From: Tridacna crocea
Lineage: Eukaryota; Mollusca; Bivalvia; Cardiida; Cardiidae
Assembly: GCA_943736015.1 (NCBI GenBank)
Contig: OX031070.1
Coordinates: 26,929,673-26,993,672 of the forward strand
Reading direction: 5' to 3'
DNA: 64,000 nucleotides
A program made the position numbers and the translations under genes. Of this stretch, positions 35,013 through 45,717 are shown piece after piece; the stretch's first letter is position 1; each line of letters begins with the position of its first letter. The notes under the pieces were generated by a model. It did no database searches. It was not told where the DNA came from and saw only the letters and a program-made list of their open reading frames with translations.

Positions 35013-35241
35013 TTAACCCTTTACCCCATAAGGCATTTCTGTCCTATCTGCAATTGTCCCTAAATAATAGCAAGGATGAATCCGTTTTTTATGAGTATAT
35101 GGCACCTTTTGATAGCATAGAAAACATTGTGACAAAAGGTGAAATTGCTCGTGACGAGCAATTTCACCTTTTGCCACAATGTTTTCCAAAGGCTCCTACA
35201 AGCAATGCGTAAAAACGAGTATCTATGGAGTAAAGGGTTAA
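35013..35241 (+). mobile_element. Family B TTAA MITE, copy 1
   Basis: Starts TTAACCCTTTACCCCATAAG, ends GGAGTAAAGGGTTAA. The stem differs from family A at several positions yet remains paired (AAAAGGTGAAATTGCTCGT facing ACGAGCAATTTCACCTTTT). Its right TTAA is shared with the next element. Confidence 0.88.
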
Positions 35242-35442
35242 TCCTTTACCAGATGACAAAGTTTTAGCCTAGCTTGCTCCAGTCAAAAGCATGAAAATTT
35301 TGTTGTGGCTCATAAGTTGCAATTTTCCTACAAAAGGGTGGAAAAAATTGTGGCAAAAGGAGAAAATGGTTGTCCTCAAGATTAGGAATGCTCTATCTGT
35401 GGAATCTCTAATTTTGATCGTCACATTCCACTGTATGCTTAA
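35238..35442 (-). mobile_element. Family A MITE, diverged, middle of a chain
   Basis: R end CCTTTACCAGATGACAAAGT; shares TTAA with both neighbours (35238-35241 and 35439-35442). The L-side stem is lost. Confidence 0.75.
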
Positions 35443-35667
35443 CCAATTACCACACAATCCTGATATTTAACGACCCTGACAAAAAAGCCTTTTGAGAACA
35501 TTGTGGGAAAAGGAGAAAGTGCTGGTAACCAGCATTTTCTCCTTTTCCCACAATGTTTTCTTCTCTTTCAAAGACAAATTCTGCCATTTCAGGCACACTG
35601 AAATTGTCGTCTTCTAACGCTTTAAATTTGGACCAGTCTAAAATTTTGTTGCTTGGTAAAGATTTAA
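35439..35667 (+). mobile_element. Family A MITE
   Basis: TTAA at both ends; third member of the chain that begins at 35013. Confidence 0.9.
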
Positions 35668-35758
35668 TCTTGCAACCTGCGGAATCCTGAGGTAGAATGA
35701 TTCTTCAAAATGCAGAAAACTGACTAATAGTAAAAAGTTTCAACCCGGTCAGCCTGCT

Positions 35759-35987
35759 TTAACCCATTACCACACAATCCCTACTTTTGACGCCCCAGAG
35801 AAAGAAGCCTGTAGAAAATATTGTGGGAAAAGGAGAAAATGCTGGTAACCAGCAATTTCTCCTTTTCCCACAATGTTTTCTACCCTTCAAAAAACAGCTC
35901 TTAAATTTTCGGTCACTTTTATTTTGTCGTCTGCAAATGCTTTCGATTTGGACAAGTCTAAAATATTGTCGTTTGGTAATGGGTTAA
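35759..35987 (+). mobile_element. Family A MITE, complete
   Basis: Ends CCCATTACCA and TGGTAATGGG, as in the reference copy. Confidence 0.92.
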
Positions 35988-36069
35988 GGCTGTGAATTAA
36001 GGCTGACCTAGACCGGTACTTTTTGCAGATGTAATTAATCTCCTTTTCACAGAGCACAGCTTAAGCATA

Positions 36070-36234
36070 TTAACTCATTACGAAACGACAAAATTTTAGG
36101 CTTGTACTTGTAAATCAACAGCATTTGCTGACAACAAATTAAAGTGACTGAAAATTTGAAATGTTTTCTAAATAAAAGGCCTCTTGCTCAGGGTCTTCAA
36201 AAGTAGGGATTGTGTGGTACATGTAATGGGTTAA
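36070..36234 (-). mobile_element. Family A MITE without its palindrome
   Basis: R and L sides joined directly (GAAATGTTTTCTAAAT); almost the whole 67-base hairpin is missing. Confidence 0.88.
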
Positions 36235-36451
36235 CTCATTACCAGACGACAAAATTTTAGGTTTGTACAAATCGAAAGCATTTGCAGATGACAAAATAAA
36301 AGTGACTGAAAATTAGAAATTTGTTTGGTGAAGAGTAGAAAACATTAAGGGAAAATGCTGGTTCCCAGCAATTTTTCGTTTTCCAACAATGTTTCCTTAA
36401 GGCTTTTTTCTCAGGGTCATCAAAAGTCGGGATTGTGTGGTAATGGTTTAA
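36231..36451 (-). mobile_element. Family A MITE, stem partly deleted
   Basis: Same orientation as the previous copy and sharing its TTAA. Confidence 0.88.
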
Positions 36452-37309
36452 GTATTATCTTATAAAATTCTTTCATCAAAAAAACCAAAATTCACTTGTA
36501 AATATAGACAGAAAATATTTGTAAATAAAAACTTACTACAGCAAACAAATAAGTCCATACAAATAAAAAAAAACTTTTTTTTACTTTTTTAAATTCCTTT
36601 GTAAAAATGTCTAATAATAATTTTCTTCTGATTTCCAATATCGACTTTTGAGTATAATTTTTTTCACAATAACTGCTTGTGTAAAATTCCAATTCCTTTC
36701 TTTGCTCTGTCATGAAAAACTATGATCAATTTAGTAAAAGGAAGTATGTAGCATGAGTAATAAAAAAAAATGTTTTCTTTTCTCACAATGATTTACACTT
36801 GACAATAAATAATCAAAGTTCACTTACAGAAAAAATATGAAAGTTAATACTGTTAGCTAATTCGATTCACATTTTTTTCAATACCTAAGTTCACTAATTT
36901 AACAGCAAAATTCCAATGAAATGAAGATTCAACTATTTTGGTCACAGAATTTGAACTTGACAAGCAAGCAATCTAATTCTGTGCAGTCTAATCTTGATCT
37001 GTTTATTTTTCTGCAAATGCACAATCTTCTATCCTCTTCATGCAGTTATTTAAGACAGAATTGGAAGATCAGGCTACCAAATTAAGCATGTCAAATATGA
37101 TAAAGAAGTGAAAAGGCTCACTCAATACACTGTACTTGGGATATAATATAGGTATGGAATTACCAATAAAATGACACTTCTTCTTTATAGAACATGTCAG
37201 GTTGTCAGTGCTTGTTCACTTGTAATTACAGTCCTCCTTTCACAATAATTTTACTTTATAATACCTTTTACAGGTCTCCCTTCCCAACAGTTTTACTGTG
37301 TGATACATT
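36452..37309. other. Unassigned intron sequence
   Basis: Includes a family D fragment near 36975-37010; otherwise nothing recognised. Confidence 0.4.
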
Positions 37310-37555
37310 TTTACTCTTAGTCAAGTGGCAGAAGTTTTGACTTACAATGGCTTCAAGGAAAAAGCCTCTGAAACACTGAGGGAAAAGGAGAAAGAAAATG
37401 CTGGTAATCGGCATTTTCTCCTTAACCCCCCAACCTTTGCTACCCTTCCTAACACTACGGTCACAATGTGAAACTGCCGCCAGCAGATTTTTAGACATTG
37501 GTGGATTCTTACATGCCGCCGGCCGATTTTTCACAAATCTGTGCAAGTGGTCATA

Positions 37556-39023
37556 AATAACTGCCAGTAAAATGCTGCCTGACAGTATCTGGGCGGCATG
37601 AGGCAGTATTTCAACTTCTAGGGGTGTGTGACGTCATCAGGATATCAGTTAGGATGGCAGCGGCAGCTGTCAAATTTTACCTGCCACCGCCTGGTGACCT
37701 GGTGGACACTGGCCATTTACACCTGACACTGCCAAGCAATCGGGCATTCCAACTGCCACCGGCCGACATCCACCCAATAATCTGATGGCGGCAGGCCTGT
37801 TTACAGGGGATATATAAAGTTAGATTGCTCTTGTATCACTACAAAGTGTTCATCATTATTATCAACTGCAAGATAAATAGATCTAATTTTTAGGAATGTT
37901 TTCCTTCCCACAAGATGCCCACTAAAGGCAGCGACAAGGGGAACGACAAGGCGCTAGCACTGATGCGCAAGAAACCAGAGCCCCATTCCCAGCGATATGC
38001 CGCTCCAGTGCTATTAGAATCGCCACGATGACTATTGGTGAATGGCCTTGGATTTTGTATTTAGGGGCCCGGGGGATCTGCAGATGGCTGTCTTGCCACA
38101 TACCAATACCGACTGCCGCCTCATAGCTGCATTTCAATTCTTGCCCTGCTGCGGGCAAATATTTTAAAATCATACTGTGGCATGTCGGTAGCATAATGGC
38201 GGCAGGTCGGATGCTGGAGAGTGGCAGTTAGTTCCTACCAATCACCGGCCGAAGTTCGAAGGCTCTCGAGAACCCCACAACCAAGTAAAAATAACTGCCA
38301 GTAAAATGCTGCCTGACAGTATCTGGGCGGCATGAGGCAGTATTTCAACTTCTAGGGGTGTGTGACGTCATCAGGATATCAGTTAGGATGGCAGCGGCAG
38401 CTGTCAAATTTTACCTGCCACCGCCTGGTGACCTGGTGGACACTGGCCATTTACACCTGACACTGCCAAGCAATCGGGCATTCCAACTGCCACCGGCCGA
38501 CATCCACCCAATAATCTGATGGCGGCAGGCCTGTTTACAGGGGATATATAAAGTTAGATTGCTCTTGTATCACTACAAAGTGTTCATCATTATTATCAAC
38601 TGCAAGATAAATAGATCTAATTTTTAGGAATGTTTTCCTTCCAACAAGATGCCCACTAAAGGCAGCGACAAGGGGAACGACAAGGCGCTAGCACTGATGC
38701 GCAAGAAACCAGAGCCCCATTCCCAGCGATATGCCGCTCCAGTGCTATTAGAATCGCCACGATGACTATTGGTGAATGGCCTTGGATTTTGTATTTAGGG
38801 GCCCGGGGGATCTGCAGATGGCTGTCTTGCCACATACCAATACCGACTGCCGCCTCATAGCTGCATTTCAATTCTTGCCCTGCTGCGGGCAAATATTTTA
38901 AAATCATACTGTGGCATGTCGGTAGCATAATGGCGGCAGGTCGGATGCTGGAGAGTGGCAGTTAGTTCCTACCAATCACCGGCCGAAGTTCGAAGGCTCT
39001 CGAGAACCCCACAACCAAGTAAA
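37556..39023 (+). repeat. 734-bp tandem duplication, two nearly identical copies
   Basis: Copies 37556-38289 and 38290-39023. The only difference I noticed is CCTTCCCACA versus CCTTCCAACA (around 37905/38639). This indicates a very recent duplication, an alternative being assembly or haplotype duplication. Confidence 0.93.
37811..38031 (+). promoter_or_regulatory. TATA-like promoter and 38-residue ORF, copy 1
   Basis: TATATAAA at 37811-37818 precedes an ATG at 37915 by about 100 bases. The ORF (37915-38031) begins MPTKGSDKGNDKALALMRKK, is basic, and stops after 38 residues. It may be the broken start of a transposon gene; there is no recognisable domain. Repeated 734 bp downstream (TATA at 38545, ATG at 38649). 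Confidence 0.4.
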
Positions 39024-39364
39024 AATTGTGCTGCATCCCGCCTGGCTCTTCATAGCCACCACTCGACTACGAACTGCGCGCGGCTGTCGCCCTGATGACA
39101 GGCACCATTCGAAAAAATTGGCAGGTGGCAGACAGAATTTTATCTTTTTCTTAATACTTCAGCTGCCTGCCGATTTTTCTGCCACCGAGCTGTCACCAGC
39201 CGAATTTGAAAGAAAACTGGCAGTTACCATCCCGGCAGGCAGCATTTACTGATTTGTGACCATAATATAAGATAAGTTTCAGTTTTGGGTCACACTTAAG
39301 TTATCATCAGCAAATGCTTTCAATTTGGAAAAGTCTAAAATTTTGTCCATCGGTAAAGAGATAA

Positions 39365-40435
39365 ATACAATGACATGACATTTGATCTCATGAAAGTTAC
39401 ACAGTTACTGATTGCAAAGCTACTTTTCTGTTATTTAAAAATACACAGAGTAACTGATTTTAAAACAACCCTCTAGTTACTTCAAAACTGGACAAGGTCT
39501 ATATTCACCAACCATTCTTGAGAACATTCTCAGTCATGTTCTCTAAGATTTTTCTAACTTTGAAAGGAACTGAGCTTCTGACTGGCAAAACCAAATTGTA
39601 ACTATCTTACCAGTATTAAGAATATCCTGGGGAATTAGACAGAAATGTTTTTGGGAATGGTTTAAGTGAATACGGACACTAGTCTTTCACAGGATGTAAC
39701 TGGCCAGTCTTTTCATCCTAGCTGTGTTGAGTATATTCTGTAATTTCTATCAATAATGATTTAATTCATGGCAAAAATATCTAAATAAGCCCCTGTGTTC
39801 ATATGAAAAGGCAGAGAGCATACATGATCACAGGGGAAGAGTTACATTTTATGGATCACTATTAACATTCTACATTTAACACTGTTCTACAAACTGGGAA
39901 AAGTGTTAATCTTACAATGTCTGAAGGGATTTAACTTTTGTTTTAGGAGAGATAGAATAACAACTTATGTTTATTCGTATGTAAATAATTCCAAACAGTT
40001 TTAGCTTAACAACTGATAGAAAGTAATTCCTGAAATACTTGACAACTTTTTTGTAAAACCTTGATATATAAAAAATAAAAAAAAAATGTTTGAAGGGTCA
40101 TTGGATAATAAACAAAATTATGTTTTGGCAACAGGTGTCCCAATACATTGAAAAAACTTGTTTTACACCTGAATGAAGAGTTCTTAGTGATCCTCTAAAC
40201 CATATTCATAATAAAAAGTGTCTATTCCCCCCTGAACAAACACAAATATAAATGTTTACATCATTGAATAAGACAGACTTTCAAACACATAAAATTTTAC
40301 GTAGGGAAAAGAATATATTGCTTGGCACCAGCAACTGCTATCTTTCTGTAAATGATTTACCGAATGTACCGTAAACCTGATTACTATGTTCTGGTTAGTG
40401 AAGTCATGGTATATAGAGTACAGATAATAATTTCC
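39365..40435. other. Unassigned intron sequence
   Basis: AT-rich; no recognised repeat or exon. Confidence 0.4.
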
Positions 40436-40696
40436 TTAAATCCTTTACCACACAATGGCAACTTTTAACGACCCTGGGAAAGAAGCCTTTGGAAAATATA
40501 GTAAAATTGTAGACTAGTTCAAATTAAAAGCATTTGCAGACAATATAATAAATGTGGCTCAAAAACTGAAATTTACTTTGGGAAGGGTAGAAAACATTGT
40601 GGGAAAAGGAGAAAATGCTAGTTACCAGCTACAATGTTTTCAAAAGACTTCTTTCCCAGGATTATTAAAAGCTGAGACAGTCGGGTAAAGAGTTAA
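40436..40696. mobile_element. Family A chimera with two L ends
   Basis: Starts as L (CCTTTACCACACAATGGCAA) for about 60 bases, switches to an R-side interior (AAAATTGTAGACTAGTTC), passes the palindrome and ends as L again (CCCAGGATTATTAAAAGCTG). Confidence 0.8.
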
Positions 40697-40711
40697 ATAA
40701 TTTTCTTTCAT

Positions 40712-40860
40712 TTAACCCTTTCCCAAACAGGCCCTTGTTTTTACGTGTCTGCAGCATAAGTCTTTTGAAAGTAGAGGGAATATCATGGATAAAGGGAAGC
40801 TGAATGGTTATTTTGATACATTGAAAAGCAAAGATTATTTCTTTGATTTTTTTTTTATAT
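40712..40860 (+). mobile_element. Family B-like MITE, partial
   Basis: TTAACCCTTTCCCAAACAGG and TTTTTACGTGTCTGCAG match the left end of the element at 55780. Confidence 0.65.
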
Positions 40861-40942
40861 TATTTTCAGCTGAACATTTTCGCTGGGTAATAATTTTGAA
40901 AGAGCTTGCTTCATGGGAGGTCTTGTATACACACTATACCTG

Positions 40943-41226
40943 TTAACTCTACCAAACAACAAATATTTTGACTCGACCAAATTGAAAGCATTTGCAGATG
41001 ACAATATCAGTGTGGCTCAAACATTGAAATTTGTGCTGTGAAAGAAGCCTTTTGAAAATATTGAAGGAAAAGGAGAAAATGCTGGTAACCAGCATTTTCT
41101 CCTTTTCCCACAATGTTTTCTTCCTTCCTAAAACAATTTTCAATCCTTTAGTCACAGTTATTTTGTTATCTGCAAAGGCTTTCATTTTGGACCAATCTAA
41201 AATTTTGTCGTTTGGTCAAGAGTTAA
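40943..41226. mobile_element. Family A chimera with two R ends and a short L patch
   Basis: R half (CTCTACCAAACAACAAATAT), then a 25-base L-side patch (AAAGAAGCCTTTTGAAAATA), palindrome and a full R half ending in TTAA. Confidence 0.85.
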
Positions 41227-41526
41227 GGTCGCTAAAAAATAACGATTTTTGTCTTTGCTGGGCTAGAAAACCATGTGGGAAAAGGAAAGAATGTATCTTG
41301 CAGTCTAATACTACTGTGTATCTACATAAAAAAAAGAATCAGTTTGAGTTGATAAAATGATGAATATAATCAGTTTGAATTTATAATAAGTATACTCAAA
41401 CACCATAGAGAAAGGGAAATAGGGTGAGGGGAGGTGGGATGAAGGGAAACAACCTATAGAACCAAAATTACAGTTGTAAAGTCAAGTTATGTCCCTTGGC
41501 ATCTATGCTCGCCCAAGAAGCAATAC

Positions 41527-41755
41527 TTAACCCATTACCACACAAGCCCTACTTTTGACACCCCTGAGAAAGAAGCCTTTAGAAAACACTGTAGGAAAAG
41601 GAGAAAATGCTGGTAACCAGCATTTTCTCCTTTTCCCACAGTGTTTTCTACCCTTCCTAGTACAAATTTCAATTTTTCAGTCACCTTTATTTTGTCGTCT
41701 GCAAATGCTTTCAATTTGAACCAGACTAAAATTTTGTCGTGTGGTAAAGAGTTAA
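41527..41755 (+). mobile_element. Family A MITE, complete
   Basis: TTAA at both ends. Stem base is CACTG facing CAGTG, a matched change. Confidence 0.92.
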
Positions 41756-41884
41756 GCTGTCATAAATTTTTTAACTGATTTAAACTAATAAAATGGGAAA
41801 GATGGAGCAAATTGTTTTCCTGAAACAAATTTGCAGCCAACAGCTATTAGAAAAACTTTGTAAAGTATAGATAAGCAAAATGAC

Positions 41885-42113
41885 TTAACTCTTTACCAAA
41901 CAACAAATTAATAGACTGGTCCAAATTGAAAGCATTTCCAGACGACAAAATAAATGTGACTGAAAAATTTAAATTTGATTTGTGAATGGTAGAAAACATT
42001 GCTGGAAAAGAAGAAAATGCTGGTGACCAGCATTTTCTCCTTTTCCAACAATGTTTTCAAAAGGCTTTTTTCTCAGGGTCGTTAAAAGTCGGGATTGAGT
42101 GGTAAACAGTTAA
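41885..42113 (-). mobile_element. Family A MITE, complete
   Basis: TTAA at both ends; tip GGTGACC. Confidence 0.92.
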
Positions 42114-42317
42114 AGTTTAATGAAAACTACACATGTATTTGAAAACAATGTTGCAAAAGGATGAGAATGCCTCTCACAAAATTTTGAGTCTGATTCATCA
42201 GAAAAACTGTTGTCTATGGCCAGCTATAACTATATCAACCCTGAACTATTGACAAGATTTTAAAGTAGAACTAACGAAAGGGGTTTCAGCAACACATTCA
42301 ATGCAGTCTTCAAAGAT

Positions 42318-42400
42318 GAAACATTGCGAGAAAAGGAGAATATGCTGGTCAACAGCATTCCCATTTTCTGACAATTTTTTCACAGAACTTCCTTGTCAAC
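42318..42400 (-). mobile_element. Family A MITE, fragment
   Basis: Stem and tip remnant (AAAGGAGAATATGCTGG) followed by an L fragment. Confidence 0.55.
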
Positions 42401-42491
42401 GTCTTTAACTTTTCCCAAACAACAAATTTTAGAAATGTTCTTATTCAAATGATATACAGGCAATGAGTTACAATTCATGACAAATGAACTT

Positions 42492-42690
42492 AATTCCTCT
42501 GATAGGGTAGAAAACATTGTGTAACAAGGAGAAAAAAATCTCCTTTTCCCACAATGTTCTCAAAGTGTAACAGGTTAAGGCACAAATCAGAAATTCCTCT
42601 GATAGGGTAGAAAACATTGTGGAACAAGGAGAAAAAATCTCCTTTTCCCACAATGTTCTCAAAGTGTAACAGGTTAAGGCAGAAATCAGA
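42492..42690 (+). repeat. 100-bp tandem duplication of a miniature hairpin
   Basis: Two copies, each with AAAACATTGTG, GGAGAAAAAATCTCC and CCACAATGTTCTC, i.e. a family A stem shortened to about 25-base arms. It lies just past the donor of exon c. Confidence 0.88.
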
Positions 42691-42714
42691 AATGGAGGAA
42701 AAGTATAAGATTAC

Positions 42715-42827
42715 CTGTCAGGATCTGTAAGGCTTGCATCTAGTTCTTCCACTGTTGGGGTTTCTACCTCTTTAGGGGCTTCTTCGGGCTCCTTCATTTT
42801 TCTGACTCTCTCAATGGGCTTTCTTGT
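42715..42827 (-). CDS. Exon c: charged linker
   Basis: The acceptor is TTTATAG and the donor GTAATC. It has 37 complete codons plus two bases (AG), which join the first T of exon d to give Ser. It begins TRKPIERVRKMKEPEEAPKE and ends in an acidic stretch with DASLTDPD, so charge switches from basic to acidic along the exon. A 100-bp tandem duplication derived from a MITE (42492-42690) lies 23 bp beyond the splice donor. Confidence 0.78.
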
Positions 42828-43399
42828 CTATAAATACACAAATGACAACATGAATACTAAGGCACAACCAAAGATACTTTTGTGATCTCAGTAGACCAAG
42901 GTCTGTACAGAATGGCAGTCTGATCTTTGATCTGAACTGTCCAATGTGGTGTAAAAAATTCTGGCAAATACAGTCTAAGCAGATGAACAGTTTTATTGTT
43001 GACCTAAACCATCTGCAGCAACTCTTGTAAGATATAGAAAGACAGCGAAAAAGCTAGTCTCAAAAAATTGTACTAATAGCGACTAATTTCCAAGGGTGTA
43101 GCAACCTATTATACCTAATACACACATGCAAATGAAAAAAATTCTGTGACCCAAGTTGTAAGTCACAATATCATGATTGTGTTGATTTTTCTCTAGATCA
43201 GTGTGCCTTTCAAACCAAATGGATGGGTCAATTGATGCACCGATGACTAAGGAATTCCTCTGCTCTTTACAATAAATGGTTGACATTTCATTTCATATCA
43301 TGCCCTCAAACATCATCACTAGAAAAGCATCCATTGCCTAAATATTTTCAACAGTTACTGTAGCTGTAATGCAAAAGCATAAAAGGTCTATCAATGTTT

Positions 43400-43640
43400 T
43401 CCCCTGATCCTATGTTTCTATGAGAGAATCCTGGGAGGCTCTGTGGTACAGTATAGGAACCTGGATGCCTCTGGTTTAAGCTTCATCGGCTCCACTGGGT
43501 TTTCATGGGAATGTCCTTGGGTAAGACACTTTGAAGCTCTAGCCTAGTACTGATGAAAACCAGGAAAATATGAATATGTGACCTGTTGCTGGGATATAAC
43601 TGAAACAACGTTGAAAGAAGTATAAAACAACAATTATCAA
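43400..43640 (+). mobile_element. Decayed SINE with tetranucleotide tail
   Basis: A tRNA-like head (GGCTCTGTGGTACAG) and a CCTTGGGTAAGACACTTTGA body motif reminiscent of conserved SINE central domains run into the microsatellite below. No clear target duplication. Confidence 0.5.
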
Positions 43641-43740
43641 TCTATCAATCAATCAATCAATAAATCAATTGATTGATCGATCAGCCGATAAACCGACCAA
43701 TCAATCGATAAATCAGTCAATCAATCAGTGTATCTATGCA
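43636..43740 (+). repeat. ATCA/GATT tetranucleotide microsatellite
   Basis: ATCAATCAATCA-type runs, with a local inversion to GATTGATCGATC in the middle. Confidence 0.85.
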
Positions 43741-43848
43741 TTTGACCCTCTCAATTTTTTTAAAGTTCCCTAAAATTTAAGTTTTTACCTTTTTCCATTC
43801 ATTTCAAGGGGCTCAGATGACCTTTATAGGAGAAATTTAGAGAAATCC

Positions 43849-44077
43849 TTAACTCTTTACCAAACGACAAATATTTGAACTTGCCCATATTGAAAGCATT
43901 TGCAGACGACAAAATAAATGTGAACCAAAAATTGGAATTTGACTTTGAAAGGGTTGAAAACATTGTGGGAAAAGGAGAAAATGCTGTTTACCAGAATTTC
44001 CTCCTTTTTCCACAATGTTATTTAAAGTCTCCTTTCTTAGGGTCGTCCAAAGTAGGGATTGTGTGGTAATGGGTTAA
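43849..44077 (-). mobile_element. Family A MITE
   Basis: TTAA at both ends; it ends 87 bp past the donor side of exon b. Confidence 0.9.
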
Positions 44078-44164
44078 GTAATGCTGCACTGTAATTTGTA
44101 AAGCCTGGCTATTTGTATACAAGACTTTGACAATAGAACAAATGAAACATAATTATAACAATAC

Positions 44165-44341
44165 CTTTTTTGTGATGCACCCTCTTTTCTTGGGTTTTGG
44201 TGTATCAGGGGGCTTGGGTTTATTGACAGGAAGTGGGACAGGTTCAGGGCTGGGTGGGGGTCTTGAGGGGCTTGGGGCTCTCACAGTGTTACTGTTCTTA
44301 TCCCCACCAGCACTTAGAGCGTTCTTGTCTATACTCTTCCT
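44165..44341 (-). CDS. Exon b: proline- and lysine-rich linker
   Basis: The acceptor reads TTTTTTACAG and the donor GTATTG. The 59 complete codons (phase 0 to 0) begin RKSIDKNALSAGG, pass through a Pro-rich run (PSPSRPPPSPEPVPLP) and end in a basic patch, PKKRGCITKK. The composition indicates an unstructured, possibly SH3- or WW-binding linker; that role is inferred from composition only. The opposite strand also reads open here, but its product is a Gly/Leu-rich shadow. Confidence 0.72.
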
Positions 44342-44397
44342 CTGTAAAAAATATATAATATTATATATGATACGACTGGCACCCGAGAAAAATGGTT

Positions 44398-44605
44398 TTA
44401 AACCTAATACCAAACAATACCGAGTTTTAAATTCCTGATAAAAAAAGGTCTGAAAACATTGTTGTGGGAAAAGGAGAAAATGCTGGTAAACAGTGTTTTC
44501 CTCAATAAAAATCGAAATTCAATTCAATCATTTTAGGCTCATTTATATATAGTCCTCTGTACATGCCTTGAATATGACAAGTCAAAATTACTGATCACTA
44601 GTTAA
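44398..44605 (+). mobile_element. Family A MITE, right stem lost
   Basis: L end CCTAATACCAAACAATACCG lies about 55 bp upstream of the exon b acceptor. Shares TTAA 44602-44605 with the next copy. Confidence 0.8.
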
Positions 44606-44830
44606 CTTGTTACCAAATGACAAAATTTTAGGCTTATCAAAATCAAAAGCAAATGCAGACAACAAAATAGAAGTGACTGAAAATTTGAGATTTGTTTTGC
44701 AAAGGGTAGAAAACATTGTGGGAAAAGGAGAAAATGCTGGTTACCAGAATTTTCTCCTTTTCCCACGATGTTTTCTATAGGCTTCCTTCTAAGGGTAGTC
44801 AAAAGTAGGGATTATGTGGTAATGGGTTAA
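44602..44830 (-). mobile_element. Family A MITE, complete
   Basis: TTAA at both ends; second member of a back-to-back pair. Confidence 0.92.
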
Positions 44831-45025
44831 GGGTTAAGCTTTTATATTCCAACCATAATATTTAAATATCAAGGATGTATTGGCTAGAAAGTACAAATAT
44901 TTTAGGAGATTTAGATACAAGTTCCTCAAATTGAACATTCATTGTAGTCTGATCTCAATTTACATCTCTGACTAAATTAAATTCAGAATCTACAATTGGT
45001 ACAATTGGTACAGCAAATTAGATGT

Positions 45026-45333
45026 TTAACCCTTTACCACACAATCCCTGGTTTTTAAGACCCTGAAATAGAAGCCTTTAGAAAACATTGTGGGAAAAGG
45101 AGAAAATGCTGTTAACCAGCATTTTCTCCTTTTCCCACAATGTTTTCTACCCTTTGCAAAACAAATCTCAAATTTTCAGTCACTTCTATTTTGTTGTCTG
45201 CATTTGCTTTTGATTTTGATAAGCCACATTGTTTTCTACCCTATTGTAAATTTTTGGATTATGTTTAATATATCACCTGCAAGTGCTTCTGATTCGGACC
45301 AGTCTAAAAATTTGTCATTTGGTAATGACTTAA
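45026..45333 (+). mobile_element. Family A MITE with tandemly doubled R half
   Basis: After a first R module (truncated at TTTTGATAAGCC) a second begins at CACATTGTTTTCTACCC and runs to TTAA. Confidence 0.85.
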
Positions 45334-45452
45334 TTTATTATCTTCCACAAAAATGTTTAATTTAATACATCATAAATTGTTATACAGAAAATCAAAAGAT
45401 ATAGTTAAGGGAAAAACAACAAGATACGAATAATCATTTTCTTACCAATTCC

Positions 45453-45717
45453 GCCCGCCCGGGTGGCTCAGTGGTGAGCGTGTCGGACTCATGACCTTGT
45501 GGTTGTGAGTTCGATACCCGGTTGAGGCGAACTTTCTTTCAGGCGTATATTCGCCTCTCACCTCTGCTGAAGCATGTGAGAAAAGTAGTCGGTGGCTTTG
45601 GAAAGAAAGTAGTGTTAGTACCGGTGTGAGAAAGCCAGGAAACACATGTGCGTCACCGACCGCCATGATATGACCTTAGCTGTTAAAGTGGCGTTAAACC
45701 CCAATACAACCAACCAA
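45453..45717 (+). mobile_element. tRNA-derived SINE, recent insertion
   Basis: The head folds like a tRNA: A box GTGGCTCAGTGG, anticodon-arm sequence GGACTCATGACC (CAT, Met-like), B box GAGTTCGATACCC. A tRNA-unrelated body follows, then a tail GCGTTAAACCCCAATACAAC with CAAC repeats. The 12-bp target duplication CTTACCAATTCC is exact (45441-45452 and 45718-45729). The tail resembles molluscan SINEs. Confidence 0.9.

Larger units (their letters stand above)
37459..39261. mobile_element. GC-rich DNA element with internal duplication, unclassified
   Basis: Short inverted termini GGTCACAA and TTGTGACC. The interior is richer in GC than its surroundings and holds many copies of GCCGCC/GCCACC followed by GGCCGA-like motifs near both ends, possible binding sites for a transposase. 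It contains a 734-bp tandem duplication with a promoter-like region and a short ORF in each copy. No transposase domain seen and target duplication unresolved, so the superfamily is open. Confidence 0.6.
37310..39364 (+). mobile_element. Decayed family A MITE split by a 1.8-kb insertion
   Basis: Left part runs to TACCCTTCCTAA at ~37452; the R half resumes at about 39265 (GTTTTGGGTCACACTTAA) and ends CGGTAAAGAGATAA. Confidence 0.75.

Noticed and set aside
37922-38928. Two identical 90-residue minus-strand ORFs (MLPTCHSMILKYLPAAG...)
   Set aside because: They are the antisense of the duplicated 734-bp unit; identity reflects the recent duplication. No domain or splice evidence.
44127-44438. 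Gly/Leu-rich plus-strand ORF
   Set aside because: It is the antisense of exon b, whose minus-strand frame has correct splice sites and phase.
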